In this document: positions 51,443 through 58,937 of the stretch, piece by piece
Numbering within the stretch: position 1 is the stretch's first letter
How the letters are laid out: every line of letters starts with the position of its first letter
Source: Nitrospira sp.
Lineage (GTDB): Bacteria; Nitrospirota; Thermodesulfovibrionia; Thermodesulfovibrionales; Dissulfurispiraceae
Length of the DNA stretch: 64,000 bases
Assembly (NCBI GenBank): GCA_002634385.1
Contig: NSJL01000012.1
Location: 1-64,000 of the forward strand
Direction of reading: 5' to 3'
Made by a program: the position numbers and the translations under genes
Notes under the pieces: generated by a model
Told to the model about the DNA's origin: nothing
Seen by the model: the letters and a program-made list of their open reading frames with translations, nothing else
The model's database searches: none

Positions 51443-51709
51443 ATGGAGAAGACCTATCTGAGAAAGGAACTGAGAGAGCTCTTAAAGAGCATGGACTTTG
51501 TCAGTAATAAGCTTCTTGTCGATGAAAAGGCTGCCGGCAAGGACTTCCAGATATATTTCAAGATCTATCAACAGCTTGGCCTTGCATGGGAGTATCTCGG
51601 ACAGCAGTGCAAGTACTGGGATGGGTACAGAAAGACAAGAGAAAAGCATGAAGTTTGCAAAATTTGCGGAAAAGTGAAAACTCTTAAGAACAAGAAAAAT
51701 GTCAAATGA
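51443..51709 (+). CDS. Small basic protein with C-terminal CxxC, unknown
   Basis: 88 residues, mostly helical (TYLRKELRELLKSMDFVSNK, IYFKIYQQLGLAWEYLGQQC), ending in KICGKVKTLKNKK. The C-x2-C pair with an earlier cysteine could form a small zinc site. It lies 13 bases after the toxin gene and 6 before the GHKL gene, so it is part of the transcript. A longer TTG start at 51407 is possible. I know no family; it might be an adaptor for the next module. Confidence 0.6.
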   Translation: MEKTYLRKELRELLKSMDFVSNKLLVDEKAAGKDFQIYFKIYQQLGLAWEYLGQQCKYWDGYRKTREKHEVCKICGKVKTLKNKKNVK

Positions 51710-51715
51710 GAAACT

Positions 51716-52591
51716 ATGATTCACTATCTGCCGACAATAAAGAGCCAGAAGGATGGTTTCGATCGCCTAGCCGAGCTTGCTGTTGAGACAAAGGAGATAT
51801 TCAACAACGTGGTAGAGCTCGATTTTTCCCGTTGCGGCTTTTTCGATGCGAATATGGCGGCTCCGCTGGCGGCTGTGCTGACAAAGCTTTCAGCTGAGCG
51901 CTTCAACAGAATTGAGATCGTCAATATCCCGACTGCTATCAAGAATATCCTGTGTAAGAATCGCTTCCTTATTCCCCACGGGTATGACCCTGTCGTTGAT
52001 GCGAATCAGACAGCGTTGCCGTTTATTCGCCTTCAGTTGAAAGACGAGAACCGCTTTTCAGACTATTTGAACAAGCACCTCAACGGCAAAGGGATTCCCC
52101 GTATGACCAGGGCGATGGGCAAAATGTTCAGGCAAAGTGTTTTTGAAGTATTCCAGAATGTAGTCATTCATTCCGGCTCTGAGCTGGGAGTATTCATATG
52201 TGGACAGTTCTATCCGCAATTGCAGCGCCTCGACCTGACTATTGCGGATACCGGTGTTGGTATACGGACCAATGTCCGGCGCTTTCTTCGGAACAATAAG
52301 CTGTCTTCTATAGCAGCGCTTAAATGGGCATTACAGGAGGGTAACACGACCAAGACCGGGACTCAGCCGGGAGGTGTCGGACTGAAGTTCCTGAAGGATT
52401 TTATTGAATTGAACGGCGGCAAGATTCAGATAGCATCAAGATATGGCTTTTATGAGTATAATAGAGTGGCCGAGGTGTTTTCCAAACTCGCCGCTGACTT
52501 CACAGGTACAGCGGTTAATCTCGAAATTAATACAGGCGACACTCACACCTATAAATTGAGCTCGGAAATTTCATCAAAAGATATTTTTTGA
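51716..52591 (+). CDS. STAS-like plus GHKL ATPase protein
   Basis: 291 residues. Residues about 1-80 resemble a STAS-like fold (VVELDFSRCGFFDANMAAPL). Residues about 130-270 form a GHKL (histidine-kinase-like) ATPase: N-box VFEVFQNVVIHS near 142, G1 box TIADTGVGI near 176, and G2 box PGGVGLKFLKDFIELNGG near 216. No phosphoacceptor histidine domain is present, so it resembles the anti-sigma/anti-anti-sigma switch kinases (RsbW/SpoIIAB style) more than a sensor kinase. The next two genes, DUF4325 and PIN, are tightly linked. A role controlling the PIN nuclease is my inference. Confidence 0.8.
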   Translation: MIHYLPTIKSQKDGFDRLAELAVETKEIFNNVVELDFSRCGFFDANMAAPLAAVLTKLSAERFNRIEIVNIPTAIKNILCKNRFLIPHGYDPVVDANQTALPFIRLQLKDENRFSDYLNKHLNGKGIPRMTRAMGKMFRQSVFEVFQNVVIHSGSELGVFICGQFYPQLQRLDLTIADTGVGIRTNVRRFLRNNKLSSIAALKWALQEGNTTKTGTQPGGVGLKFLKDFIELNGGKIQIASRYGFYEYNRVAEVFSKLAADFTGTAVNLEINTGDTHTYKLSSEISSKDIF

Positions 52592-52610
52592 CATACAGGG
52601 AGGACTCTAT

Positions 52611-52967
52611 ATGAGAGATACAATAAAAGTGAGTGTTTATGATATAGTCGGCGGACCTCTCTGCGTATCTGCTGAGGACGGCCAGAAGGTTTATGAGAGG
52701 ATAGCGCCGCTCCTGGAGCAAGGGAACAAGGTGGCTTTATCTTTTGCTAAAGTTGAGACCCTCATCTCTGCCTTCCTCAACGCGGCCGTAGGGCAGTTGT
52801 ATGGAAAGTTCACTGAAGATCAGGTGCGCGCACTTCTTACTGTAGAGGATATGGATCAGGAAGACATGTCTTTACTCAAGCGGGTTGTGGATAACGCAAA
52901 GGCTTATTTCAAGAGTCCGAAGGAATTTGATCAGGCCTGGAAGGAGGAAGTGGGCGATGAAGAATAA
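52611..52967 (+). CDS. DUF4325 STAS-like protein
   Basis: 118 residues matching the STAS-like DUF4325 pattern: a beta start (IKVSVYDIVGGPLCVSAEDG), VALSFAKVETLISAFLNAAV, and a helical end. DUF4325 proteins often sit next to GHKL ATPases and are thought to be their partners or substrates; the FAKVETLISAF stretch corresponds to the region where STAS antagonists carry a phosphorylatable Ser/Thr. GGGAGG precedes the ATG, 19 bases after the GHKL gene. Its end overlaps the PIN gene by 11 bases. Confidence 0.8.
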   Translation: MRDTIKVSVYDIVGGPLCVSAEDGQKVYERIAPLLEQGNKVALSFAKVETLISAFLNAAVGQLYGKFTEDQVRALLTVEDMDQEDMSLLKRVVDNAKAYFKSPKEFDQAWKEEVGDEE

Positions 52968-53508
52968 GGCGCACGATCTGGCAACCTACACTTTTTCGAG
53001 CGGCGAACAGGTGCTCCTTGATACAAATGTATGGCTGTATCTCTTTCCAGCTCCATCGGGAAAAAGTTCCAGCTTTGTGACGAGCTATTCTTCTGCACTT
53101 AAGAAAATGTTGACAGATGGAGCGTATTTGGCTTTGGATGCTCTTGTCCTCAGCGAATATCTGAACTGCTACTGTCGTATTGAATGGAAAGCACTGTATA
53201 AAACAAAATATAAAGAATTCAAAGACTTTCGGCAGTCGTCCGACTATGCTTCAGTCGGCACCGGTGCGGCTCTGTTTGCCCGGAAAATCCTCAAACTGTG
53301 CACATGCCACGATCATCCCTTTTCATCGAGCGATGTTGCCAAAGTGCTTACCGATTTTGAAGCCGGGACCTGTGACTTCAATGATGGTCTTTTTGTTGAG
53401 ACTTGCCGTCAGAACGGATGGAAATTTGTGACGAATGATGGTGATTTCACCGATGGGGGGATAGAGGTGCTCACGTCAAATCCTAAACTGCTAAGTGCGT
53501 GCCCGTGA
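52957..53508 (+). CDS. PIN-domain nuclease linked to the GHKL/STAS pair
   Basis: 183 residues. PIN acidic residues: Asp near 22 in VLLDTNVWLYLF, Glu near 67 in VLSEYLNCY, Asp near 148 in DFNDGLFVETC and Asp near 163 in VTNDGDF. It is larger than VapC-type toxins and has no DNA-binding antitoxin gene; the gene directly before it is DUF4325, whose end it overlaps. AAGGAGG lies 9 bases before the ATG at 52957. RNA cleavage under control of the STAS/GHKL pair is a hypothesis. Confidence 0.82.
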   Translation: MKNKAHDLATYTFSSGEQVLLDTNVWLYLFPAPSGKSSSFVTSYSSALKKMLTDGAYLALDALVLSEYLNCYCRIEWKALYKTKYKEFKDFRQSSDYASVGTGAALFARKILKLCTCHDHPFSSSDVAKVLTDFEAGTCDFNDGLFVETCRQNGWKFVTNDGDFTDGGIEVLTSNPKLLSACP

Positions 53509-53577
53509 CGCAGCCGATCTGCAATAAGCATAGCAAAACTGATTTTCCTCTGTTTGTCTTAAATGGGAGATTAAGCC

Positions 53578-54978
53578 ATGAAACTCAATAAAATCGAAAT
53601 TACCAATTTTCGTTGTTTTGAGAATCTGGCGATCTCTTTGCAGCCGGATATCAATGTATTTGTCGGCATTAATGGAGCGGGGAAATCGACTATCCTCGAT
53701 GCCATTGCTATTGCCTTATGGGACGTCGTGGCAGCAAATGGCGGAGGGGGAAAGCGGCAGAGGAGTTCTCAAGAGGTTGATCTCCGCCCTGCTGACATCC
53801 ATATCCCCAATAGCGCACAGGACGCACTGACAGGGCGGCGGGATTTTGTTCAGATAAGCGCTGTTGCGAGCAATTTTTATGAATTGCCCAGTTTTTCGGC
53901 GACAACCCCACAGGGCGAGGCCCGTTTCATTGAATGGCAGGACAATATCCAGTTTAGACCACCAAGAGATTTTGACTACACGCCAAGTCAGGCAAACCGT
54001 GTCGCCGAGGTATATGACTATTTTGCTGCCCTCTGGCAACAATTAAGGACTTCCGATGAGAAGGCTCTTATCCCGCTGCCAGTTGTAGCCTACTATCGGG
54101 CTCATCGCAGACTATCCAAGATGCCTGAACTGGGCGATATCTTCAGCCTCAATATAGACCGCAAGGGAGCATATCACGGTGCCCTGAATGCGGGCGCAAA
54201 TTTTAGGGCTATGTGTCAGTGGTTCTATCTACGTGAAAATCAGGAACTCAGGGAGAAGGTTCAGCATAAGAACGACCCGGCTTTTGAACTTGCAGATCTT
54301 AAGGCTGCCCGCAGGGCACTGACTCTGATGCTGGAAAATGTTGAACGCATTTTCTTCGATAATAATCCGCCAAGCCTCAAGGTCGCGATGAATGAGCCTT
54401 CCGGACAGTCAGCCGTGCTTGAACTGGAGCAGCTCAGTGATGGTTATCGCAATCTTCTGGCTGTAGTGCTCGATTTTGCGCGTAGGCTCGCTCAGGCCAA
54501 CCCTGGATGGGAGAACCCTTTGGAAGCTCCAGGCATATTGCTGATTGACGAGATTGAATTGCACCTTCATCCCGGATGGCAACAGACCGTAATTCCAAAT
54601 CTGCAGAAAGTATTTCCGAACACCCAGCTTATCATTGCAACTCACAGCCCGCAAGTATTGACTACGGTCAAGCGGGAGCATATTCATATGCTGGCCTCAG
54701 ATCATACATTTGAACAGATGCCGCACGATGTGGGAACTTTTGGCGCTGAAAGCTCACGTGTATTGCAGGAGATATTCGGAGTCCATGCCCGACCAAGAAG
54801 CATTGAAACATCTGAAAAGCTTAAAACATATCTTAGCCTGGTAGAGGCACAACAGCAGGACAGTGAGAACGGCAGGGCACTGCGACAGGAACTCGAAAAG
54901 GCGCTGGGCAGTAGTGATCCTGATCTTGTCATGGCTGATATCAGGATCAGCCAGATAGAAGCGCTTCGGACCAAATGA
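53578..54978 (+). CDS. ptuA: Septu-like ABC/AAA ATPase PtuA
   Basis: 466 residues, RecF/OLD-like ATPase: Walker A FVGINGAGKSTILDAI near residue 30, signature LEQLSDGYRNLLAV near 280, Walker B ILLIDEIELHLHPGWQ near 321, and a D-loop/H-loop in IATHSPQVL. No TOPRIM nuclease follows, which fits PtuA and not OLD. In Septu, PtuA forms a complex with an HNH nuclease that is held inactive until infection. The stop overlaps the next start (ATGA), as in paired operons. The gene is AT-richer than the island backbone. Confidence 0.85.
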   Translation: MKLNKIEITNFRCFENLAISLQPDINVFVGINGAGKSTILDAIAIALWDVVAANGGGGKRQRSSQEVDLRPADIHIPNSAQDALTGRRDFVQISAVASNFYELPSFSATTPQGEARFIEWQDNIQFRPPRDFDYTPSQANRVAEVYDYFAALWQQLRTSDEKALIPLPVVAYYRAHRRLSKMPELGDIFSLNIDRKGAYHGALNAGANFRAMCQWFYLRENQELREKVQHKNDPAFELADLKAARRALTLMLENVERIFFDNNPPSLKVAMNEPSGQSAVLELEQLSDGYRNLLAVVLDFARRLAQANPGWENPLEAPGILLIDEIELHLHPGWQQTVIPNLQKVFPNTQLIIATHSPQVLTTVKREHIHMLASDHTFEQMPHDVGTFGAESSRVLQEIFGVHARPRSIETSEKLKTYLSLVEAQQQDSENGRALRQELEKALGSSDPDLVMADIRISQIEALRTK

Positions 54979-55613
54979 AGACAATAGTTAAGTCAACACT
55001 GTCACCCTGTTTGGCCTCACAGCCTGTCGCGCAGGAGTGGTATGATTTTATGCGCACACAGTGCCATGCCGAGGTCGGTGACAATCTTCGCCAAGAGCAG
55101 CAGTTTCTATGCTGTTATTGTGAATCTGAGATTGGAGAAGACGATAGCCACATTGAGCACATGGTTCCTCGAAGTATCCACAATAATCTCACTTACGAAT
55201 ATTCTAATCTCGCGGCATCCTGCAACGGCGGTGCCGTTGACCATTGCGGACACTTCAAGGATGATAATCATAGAAATCCGGGGTACCGATACGACGCATC
55301 TAAATTTTGCCCTCCTCATGACGCTAATACATGCCGTTTATTCAGTTATCTGTCTGATGGCGATGTGATCCCTGCCCAAGGTCTTAGTCAGCAGGATAGG
55401 GATAAGGCAGAGTATATGATAGGGTATCTGGGACTTACCTGTTCCCGTCTTTCCGGACGGCGGCATAGTCATGCAAAAAATCTGATTCAAACACTTGGTT
55501 CTAATCCAGACGCAGAGCTGGTGCAATGGGCGATGGATTATTACCTTACCCCGAGCTCTGATGGCAAGCTAAAGGCTTTTATATCACTTTCAAGGACTTT
55601 ATTAGCACAATGA
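54975..55613 (+). CDS. ptuB: Septu-like HNH endonuclease PtuB (TIGR02646-type)
   Basis: 212 residues. The HNH motif region reads CCYCESEIGEDDSHIEHMVP, then NLTYEYSNLAASCNGG, with cysteine pairs to hold zinc and His residues for catalysis. The same family supplies the effector of Septu and of some retrons. Its start overlaps the ATPase gene and its stop overlaps the methylase start, so all three should be translated together. Cleavage target (DNA or RNA) cannot be read from sequence. Confidence 0.85.
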   Translation: MKTIVKSTLSPCLASQPVAQEWYDFMRTQCHAEVGDNLRQEQQFLCCYCESEIGEDDSHIEHMVPRSIHNNLTYEYSNLAASCNGGAVDHCGHFKDDNHRNPGYRYDASKFCPPHDANTCRLFSYLSDGDVIPAQGLSQQDRDKAEYMIGYLGLTCSRLSGRRHSHAKNLIQTLGSNPDAELVQWAMDYYLTPSSDGKLKAFISLSRTLLAQ

Positions 55614-58411
55614 TAACTCCTATCAAAAAGCTCATCGAAGTCGCGTTGCCTCTTGAGGCCATAAACAAAGAAGCTGCGCGCGAGAAGTCAATCAGGCACG
55701 GGCATCCGAGCACGCTGCATCTGTGGTGGGCGCGGCGGCCACTTGCTGCGGCACGGGCGGTTATCTTTGCCCAGATGGTGGATGATCCGTCGTCTTTGCC
55801 GGAGGAGTTTCCGACCGAGTCGGAGCAGAACGTTGAGCGGCAGAGGCTTTTCAGACTCATCGAAGAATTGGTGAAGTGGGAAAACACGACAAACGAGCGT
55901 CTGCTTGAACTGGCAAGGGCAGAAATTCGCAAGTCCTGGGCGCGGTGGTGCAGGCAGTCCGGTGAAGACCCTAACAAACTTCCACTTTTTCACGACCCCT
56001 TTGCCGGCGGAGGAGCCTTGCCGCTTGAAGCTCAGCGTCTGGGGTTTGAGTCTCATGCTTCAGACCTGAACCCGGTTGCGGTTATGATCAACAAAGCCAT
56101 GATCGAAATACCGCCGAAATTTGCAGGCAAACCGCCGGTGAACCCGAAGTCGCGCAAAGGGCTTGTAAAGGGAGGCTACAGGGGCGCTGCCGGGCTTGCC
56201 GAAGATGTGCGGTATTACGGCGAATGGATGCGCGACGAGGCAGAGAAGCGGATCGGGCATCTCTACCCTCAGGCAACTTTGCTTGATGGAAGGAAGGCAA
56301 CCGTTATCGCCTGGCTCTGGGCGCGCACCGTCGAAAGCCCAAACCCCGCCTATCGCGGTTGCATGGTACCGCTGGTGTCATCCTTCTGGCTCTCGACCAA
56401 GAAAGGCAAAGAGACTTGGGTTGAGCCGGTAGTGGAGGGGAAGACCTATAGGTTTGAAGTGAGGGCAGGAAAGGCCACTAACGAGAAGTCGATTGATGCA
56501 GGCACGAAACTTGGACGTGGAGCCAATTTTCGCTGTGTGCTCTCAGGCTCGCCGATTGCCCCCGATTATATACGGAGCGAAGCTCAAGCTGGACGTATGA
56601 ATGCACGACTTATGGCAATTGTAGGTGAGGGAGATAGAGGGCGAGTTTATTTGGCGCCTACGGAAGAACATGAGTCAATTGCGAGGAATGCAACGCCAGC
56701 ATGGAAACCTGATCAAATGGTTACAACACCGTGTCACGATGTGGACAGATTACCAATGTACGGTATGTACACATGGGGGGATGCGTTTACCTCTCGTCAG
56801 CTCGTTGCTTTGACGACCTTTTCCGAACTTGTGGCTGAGGCGAGAGAGAAGGTGAAGGAAGATGCTCGGAAGGTAGGTCTCTCTGCTGACAATAAACCCC
56901 TCCGCGACGGCGGCACCGGCGCAACAGCTTACGCTGAAGCGGTGAGTGTGTATCTGGCTTTTGCGGTGGATAAGTGCAGCGACTATTGGAGTTCCATATG
57001 CAGTTGGCACAGTTCAGGGGAGAAAATGCGAAACACCTTTGGAAGGCAAGCTATCCCTATGGTTTGGGATTATGCTGAGAGCAACCCCTTTTGTGCTTCA
57101 ACAGGAAACTGGACAGCTATGATTGACTGGGTATGGAAATCGTTGCTGACTCTTCCAATACAAGTGCAAGGCAGTGCGATTCAGCAGGACGCTACGCAGA
57201 TAGGCAGACTTCAAAATAAAGTTATCTCAACTGACCCTCCTTATTACGACAACATTGGCTATGCCGATCTCTCCGATTTCTTCTATGTCTGGCTGCGGCG
57301 TAGTCTTCAGCCCGTTTATCCCGATTTATTCAGCACACTGCTTGTCCCTAAATCTGAAGAGCTTGTTGCCACGCCATATCGCCACGGCAGTAAAGGCAAG
57401 GCAGAAAAGTTTTTTCTTGAAGGAATGACACGAGCCATTCACTCTATGGCCGAAACATCACATCAGGCTTTTCCTGTATCAATCTATTACGCCTTCAAAC
57501 AATCAGAAAGAGACCACGAGGGGACGTCATCAACTGGATGGGAAACATTCCTGGAGGCTGTTATAAAAGCTGGCTTCAGTCTGACGGGAACCTGGCCGAT
57601 GCATACTGAATTAGGTAACCGCATGATTGGCTTTGGCACCAACGCCCTTGCTTCTTCCATCGTCCTCGTCTGCCGTCCACGCCACGAACAGGCCCCTGTT
57701 GCGACGCGCCGGGATTTTTTGAACGCCCTCAAGCGCGAGCTTCCGCCTGCCCTGCGTCTCATGCAGGAAGGCAACGTTGCTCCGGTAGACCTTGCTCAGG
57801 CGAGCATTGGTCCGGGCATGGCTATCTTTTCACGTTACACGAAGATTCTTGAGGCCGACGGTTCGGCTATGCGTGTGCGGATGGCGCTGGCGCTCATCAA
57901 CCAGACCCTTGATGAGGTGCTGGCCGAACAGGAGAGCGACTTTGAGCCGGACACCCGCTGGGCTGTGGCCTGGTTCGATCAGTTCGCTTTTAACGACGGC
58001 CCGTTTGGCGAGGCTGAGGTCCTCTGCACTGCAAAAAACACGTCGGTAAACGGCTTGCAGGGTGCTGGGATTGTAGTATCAAAGGCGGGAAAGGTGCGGC
58101 TTATCCGGACAGACGAACTGTCCAGGGATTGGGACCCGACTAAGGACAATCGCTTTACTGTCTGGGAGGCGACGCACTATCTCATCCGGACACTGAAGGA
58201 GAGCGAAGCAACGGCTGCGGTTTTATTATCGAAAATCGGTGAGGCAGACGCGGCGCGCGAACTGGCATATCGTCTATACAATATTTGCGAGCGGCGCAAA
58301 AGAGCGCAGGAGGCGCAGGACTATAACGCGCTGGTGCAAAGCTGGCCTGAAATCGCCCGGCTGGCAAGGGAAGGCAGCCGGGCGCAGGAAAAAGAGCAGG
58401 AACTGTTTTAG
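55610..58411 (+). CDS. DUF1156 DNA methyltransferase (defence island)
   Basis: 933 residues. The N terminus VALPLEAINKEAAREKSIRH, then HPSTLHLWWARRPL, is the DUF1156 hallmark. SAM-binding motif I is DPFAGGGALPLEA near residue 130 and the catalytic motif is STDPPYYDNIGYADLSDFFY near 540, so it is an N6-adenine or N4-cytosine methylase. The motif order with a long insert between suggests an alpha-like class. It should mark host DNA so that the helicase and ATPase spare it. Its start overlaps ptuB by four bases, an intimate link with a different defence module. Confidence 0.9.
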   Translation: MITPIKKLIEVALPLEAINKEAAREKSIRHGHPSTLHLWWARRPLAAARAVIFAQMVDDPSSLPEEFPTESEQNVERQRLFRLIEELVKWENTTNERLLELARAEIRKSWARWCRQSGEDPNKLPLFHDPFAGGGALPLEAQRLGFESHASDLNPVAVMINKAMIEIPPKFAGKPPVNPKSRKGLVKGGYRGAAGLAEDVRYYGEWMRDEAEKRIGHLYPQATLLDGRKATVIAWLWARTVESPNPAYRGCMVPLVSSFWLSTKKGKETWVEPVVEGKTYRFEVRAGKATNEKSIDAGTKLGRGANFRCVLSGSPIAPDYIRSEAQAGRMNARLMAIVGEGDRGRVYLAPTEEHESIARNATPAWKPDQMVTTPCHDVDRLPMYGMYTWGDAFTSRQLVALTTFSELVAEAREKVKEDARKVGLSADNKPLRDGGTGATAYAEAVSVYLAFAVDKCSDYWSSICSWHSSGEKMRNTFGRQAIPMVWDYAESNPFCASTGNWTAMIDWVWKSLLTLPIQVQGSAIQQDATQIGRLQNKVISTDPPYYDNIGYADLSDFFYVWLRRSLQPVYPDLFSTLLVPKSEELVATPYRHGSKGKAEKFFLEGMTRAIHSMAETSHQAFPVSIYYAFKQSERDHEGTSSTGWETFLEAVIKAGFSLTGTWPMHTELGNRMIGFGTNALASSIVLVCRPRHEQAPVATRRDFLNALKRELPPALRLMQEGNVAPVDLAQASIGPGMAIFSRYTKILEADGSAMRVRMALALINQTLDEVLAEQESDFEPDTRWAVAWFDQFAFNDGPFGEAEVLCTAKNTSVNGLQGAGIVVSKAGKVRLIRTDELSRDWDPTKDNRFTVWEATHYLIRTLKESEATAAVLLSKIGEADAARELAYRLYNICERRKRAQEAQDYNALVQSWPEIARLAREGSRAQEKEQELF

Positions 58412-58438
58412 AATAGCGTTTGAGAATTGGAGGTCAAT

Positions 58439-58636
58439 ATGGGTGTAGGGTTGACGGTGGAATTATCGGTAGAAGATTTGGCAAAAACAATTAAACGCTT
58501 AAGCAGAGAAGACAAGGAAGAACTTCTTCTGTTGCTGTCGGAGGAAGGCAAGACGCTGATAAAGAGGCATAAAGATATAGTGAAAAAGAAAGTGAAGCCT
58601 TTGACCCGTGCTGAAGTGCTGAGAGATGTCGTATAA
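58439..58636 (+). CDS. Small antitoxin-like protein
   Basis: 65 residues, mainly helical and charged (LSVEDLAKTIKRLSREDKEE, VKPLTRAEVLRDVV). It precedes and overlaps by 11 bases a ParE/RelE-type toxin gene, so it is the probable antitoxin, though it shows no clear ribbon-helix-helix or HTH DNA-binding motif. The ATG at 58439 is chosen over TTG 58427 because GGAGG lies at 58429-58433. Confidence 0.7.
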   Translation: MGVGLTVELSVEDLAKTIKRLSREDKEELLLLLSEEGKTLIKRHKDIVKKKVKPLTRAEVLRDVV

Positions 58637-58916
58637 AGACGAATACCATCCCGGCGTTAAGAAGGACCTGAAACAGCTTGAACGTGCGGTTGTCAAGGAA
58701 GTGTTCGAGTCGCATATTGAAAAGGTTCTGCAGCATCCGGAGTCGGGAGAGAGATTGCGCGGTGAGCTTTCGGGGATATTCAGCTATCACTTCAGAAAGA
58801 ACAAGATCGACTACAGAATTGCTTACACGGTTGATGAAGCCAGGAAAATAATCTATGTGCTCAGGATCGCAAAAAGAGAGAATTTCTACGAAGTGCTGAA
58901 AAGAAGGTTTACATAG
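58626..58916 (+). CDS. RelE/ParE-family toxin
   Basis: 96 residues with the typical start SYKDEYHPGVKKDLKQLERA, central HPESGERLRGELSGIFSYHF, and C-terminal IDYRIAYTVDEARKIIYVLR followed by KRENFYEVLKRR. RelE-type members cut mRNA on the ribosome, ParE-type members poison gyrase; the Lys/Arg set here fits the RelE side better. It overlaps its antitoxin gene and lies 21 bases before the DUF499 gene. Probably an island-stabilising module. Confidence 0.85.
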   Translation: MSYKDEYHPGVKKDLKQLERAVVKEVFESHIEKVLQHPESGERLRGELSGIFSYHFRKNKIDYRIAYTVDEARKIIYVLRIAKRENFYEVLKRRFT

Positions 58917-58937
58917 TATGAACAGGGGGACGGCGGC

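Noticed and set aside
53578-55613. ATPase plus HNH pair as a retron effector cassette
   Set aside because: The HNH family is shared with some retrons, but no reverse transcriptase gene or msr-msd region is present in the island.
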